Of a stretch of 64,000 bases of DNA, positions 63,501-64,000 are shown piece after piece. Each line of letters starts with the position of its first letter. Positions within the stretch are counted from its first letter, which is position 1. Below the pieces are notes generated by a model. That model had not been told where the DNA came from, ran no database searches, and saw only the letters and a program-made list of their open reading frames with translations. This DNA comes from Setoptus koraiensis (taxonomy: Eukaryota > Arthropoda): positions 8,184,001-8,248,000 of the forward strand of contig CM106585.1 in NCBI GenBank assembly GCA_048013815.1, in the 5' to 3' direction. The translations under genes were made by a program, and so were the position numbers.

Positions 63501-64000
63501 GCCAACTCTCTCTCTCTCTCTCTCTCTCAAATATGAATACTGACTCATTGATTACTACCTTGTTGGTTGCTCATTCAGGGGCTTCGAAAATATCGCCGAC
63601 ATGTTGGTGCCTGTGATGTGGATCGAGGAGTCGGCCCTGATTCCCGAGGAATCGGCCAAAAAATTCAAGACTCTCTACACGGACAGAATAAGAATGATAA
63701 ATATTGTTTTATTAAGTGCAATTATTGGCTCTATTGCGCTTGTTATCATAGACCTGAGATTTATGCTGTTCAAATCGGACAATGGCCTATCTAGGCTGTT
63801 TCGTTCATTTGCAACAATATCAACTCTTTCATCTAACAAACAAAATTTCTCCGTGGAAAAGGCCACTAGACGTCACTCGAGCCACCATCAGACTAGTTCA
63901 TCATCGTCGTCATCTGAATCTCTCTCATCTAGCCAATCTTCCTCTCACACATCAATATCAGCCTCATCTGATTCTATGGATGGCATTCATCCGGCAATGG
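60502..64000 (+). CDS. CD36-family scavenger receptor (SCARB-like), 3' end beyond window
   Basis: CD36 proteins are two-pass membrane receptors that take up lipids and lipoproteins. Exons are 60502-60636, 60787-60934, 61137-62821, 63404-63477 and 63579-beyond 64000; phases fit throughout. The start is the first ATG in frame. Residues 12-37 are the first TM helix (FSISLLVVGLLVGLASLISI). Then come LVLKNGSTILNRW, YFKVWLFDVTNAQQV, KEIGPFVF, PYWSAPTCNAINGSDGTLFA, CFCDRRTTYLNGI, FGSMPHFHLNDPRLL, TTYLDIEPNTGLVL and MLVPVMWIEESA, and the second TM (MINIVLLSAIIGSIALVIID). The cytoplasmic tail is Ser-rich. About 255 low-complexity residues (about 325-580) split the ectodomain before the CFC motif. Only the acceptor of exon 2 (gcgaag at 60781-60786) is weak, as it lacks a pyrimidine tract. 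Confidence 0.95.
61930..62530. repeat. Coding low-complexity block in the CD36-like gene
   Basis: CAA/CAG runs (61949-62016), CAT/CAC runs coding a His-rich stretch (62178-62226) and AAC runs coding an Asn-rich stretch (62410-62520). The whole block stays in one frame. Confidence 0.9.
63291..63338. repeat. 10-bp tandem repeat, unit GAGATCTGGC
   Basis: Five units with single changes, inside intron 3 of the CD36-like gene. Confidence 0.9.

Overview
The window is animal nuclear DNA. Genes are split by short GT-AG introns (mostly 100-250 bp), intergenic space is long, there are many CA/TG, CAA/CAG and CT microsatellites, and one nuclear tRNA is present. The gene set (FGFRL1-like Ig receptor, SCAI, vasculin, CD36-type scavenger receptor, lysosomal-type acid lipase, trypsin-like protease) and the abundant polyglutamine suggest an arthropod. 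A chelicerate or mite is my best guess, by inference only; no taxon-specific marker is present.

Layout. 1-9.1 kb is AT-rich and gene-poor, with one possible hemopexin-like exon near 4.7 kb (minus). 9.1-13.0 kb holds a Gln-rich protein gene (plus, at least 4 exons, 5' end not found). 13.4-15.0 kb is a decayed Mutator-like DNA transposon with long inverted repeats and a 9-bp target duplication. 15.0-16.3 kb is repeat-like, with a small helix-turn-helix-like reading frame. 16.5-19.7 kb is SCAI (minus). 20-37 kb is a GC-rich, CpG-rich gene desert full of minisatellites and foldbacks, with a decayed RING-like gene relic at 22.1-22.6 kb and a tRNA-Glu(TTC) at 37.1-37.2 kb. 38.9-41.0 kb is a secreted acid lipase (minus, 4 exons). 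43.2-45.4 kb is an FGFRL1-like receptor (minus, 3 exons). 49.25-50.7 kb is an intronless vasculin/GPBP1 gene (plus). 54.1-55.8 kb is a trypsin-like serine protease (minus, 3 exons). 60.5 kb to the right edge is a CD36-family receptor (plus, 5 exons seen, cut by the window end).

The genes are not an operon and show no common pathway. Three encode surface or secreted proteins of kinds used in signalling, lipid uptake and lipid hydrolysis (FGFRL1-like, CD36-like, lipase). SCAI and vasculin are nuclear transcription regulators.

The unifying feature is low-complexity sequence inside otherwise conserved domains or linkers: about 395 Gln-rich residues before SCAI, 50 consecutive Gln between two Ig domains, about 255 Gln/His/Asn-rich residues inside the CD36 ectodomain, and seven SDG[LPF] units inside the lipase fold. 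All lie in intact reading frames with good splice sites. I found no wholly new multi-gene system. The strongest leads are these insertions, the Gln-rich gene with an unrecognised conserved-looking C-terminus, the TIR structure of the Mutator-like element, and the near-perfect foldbacks of the GC-rich desert.
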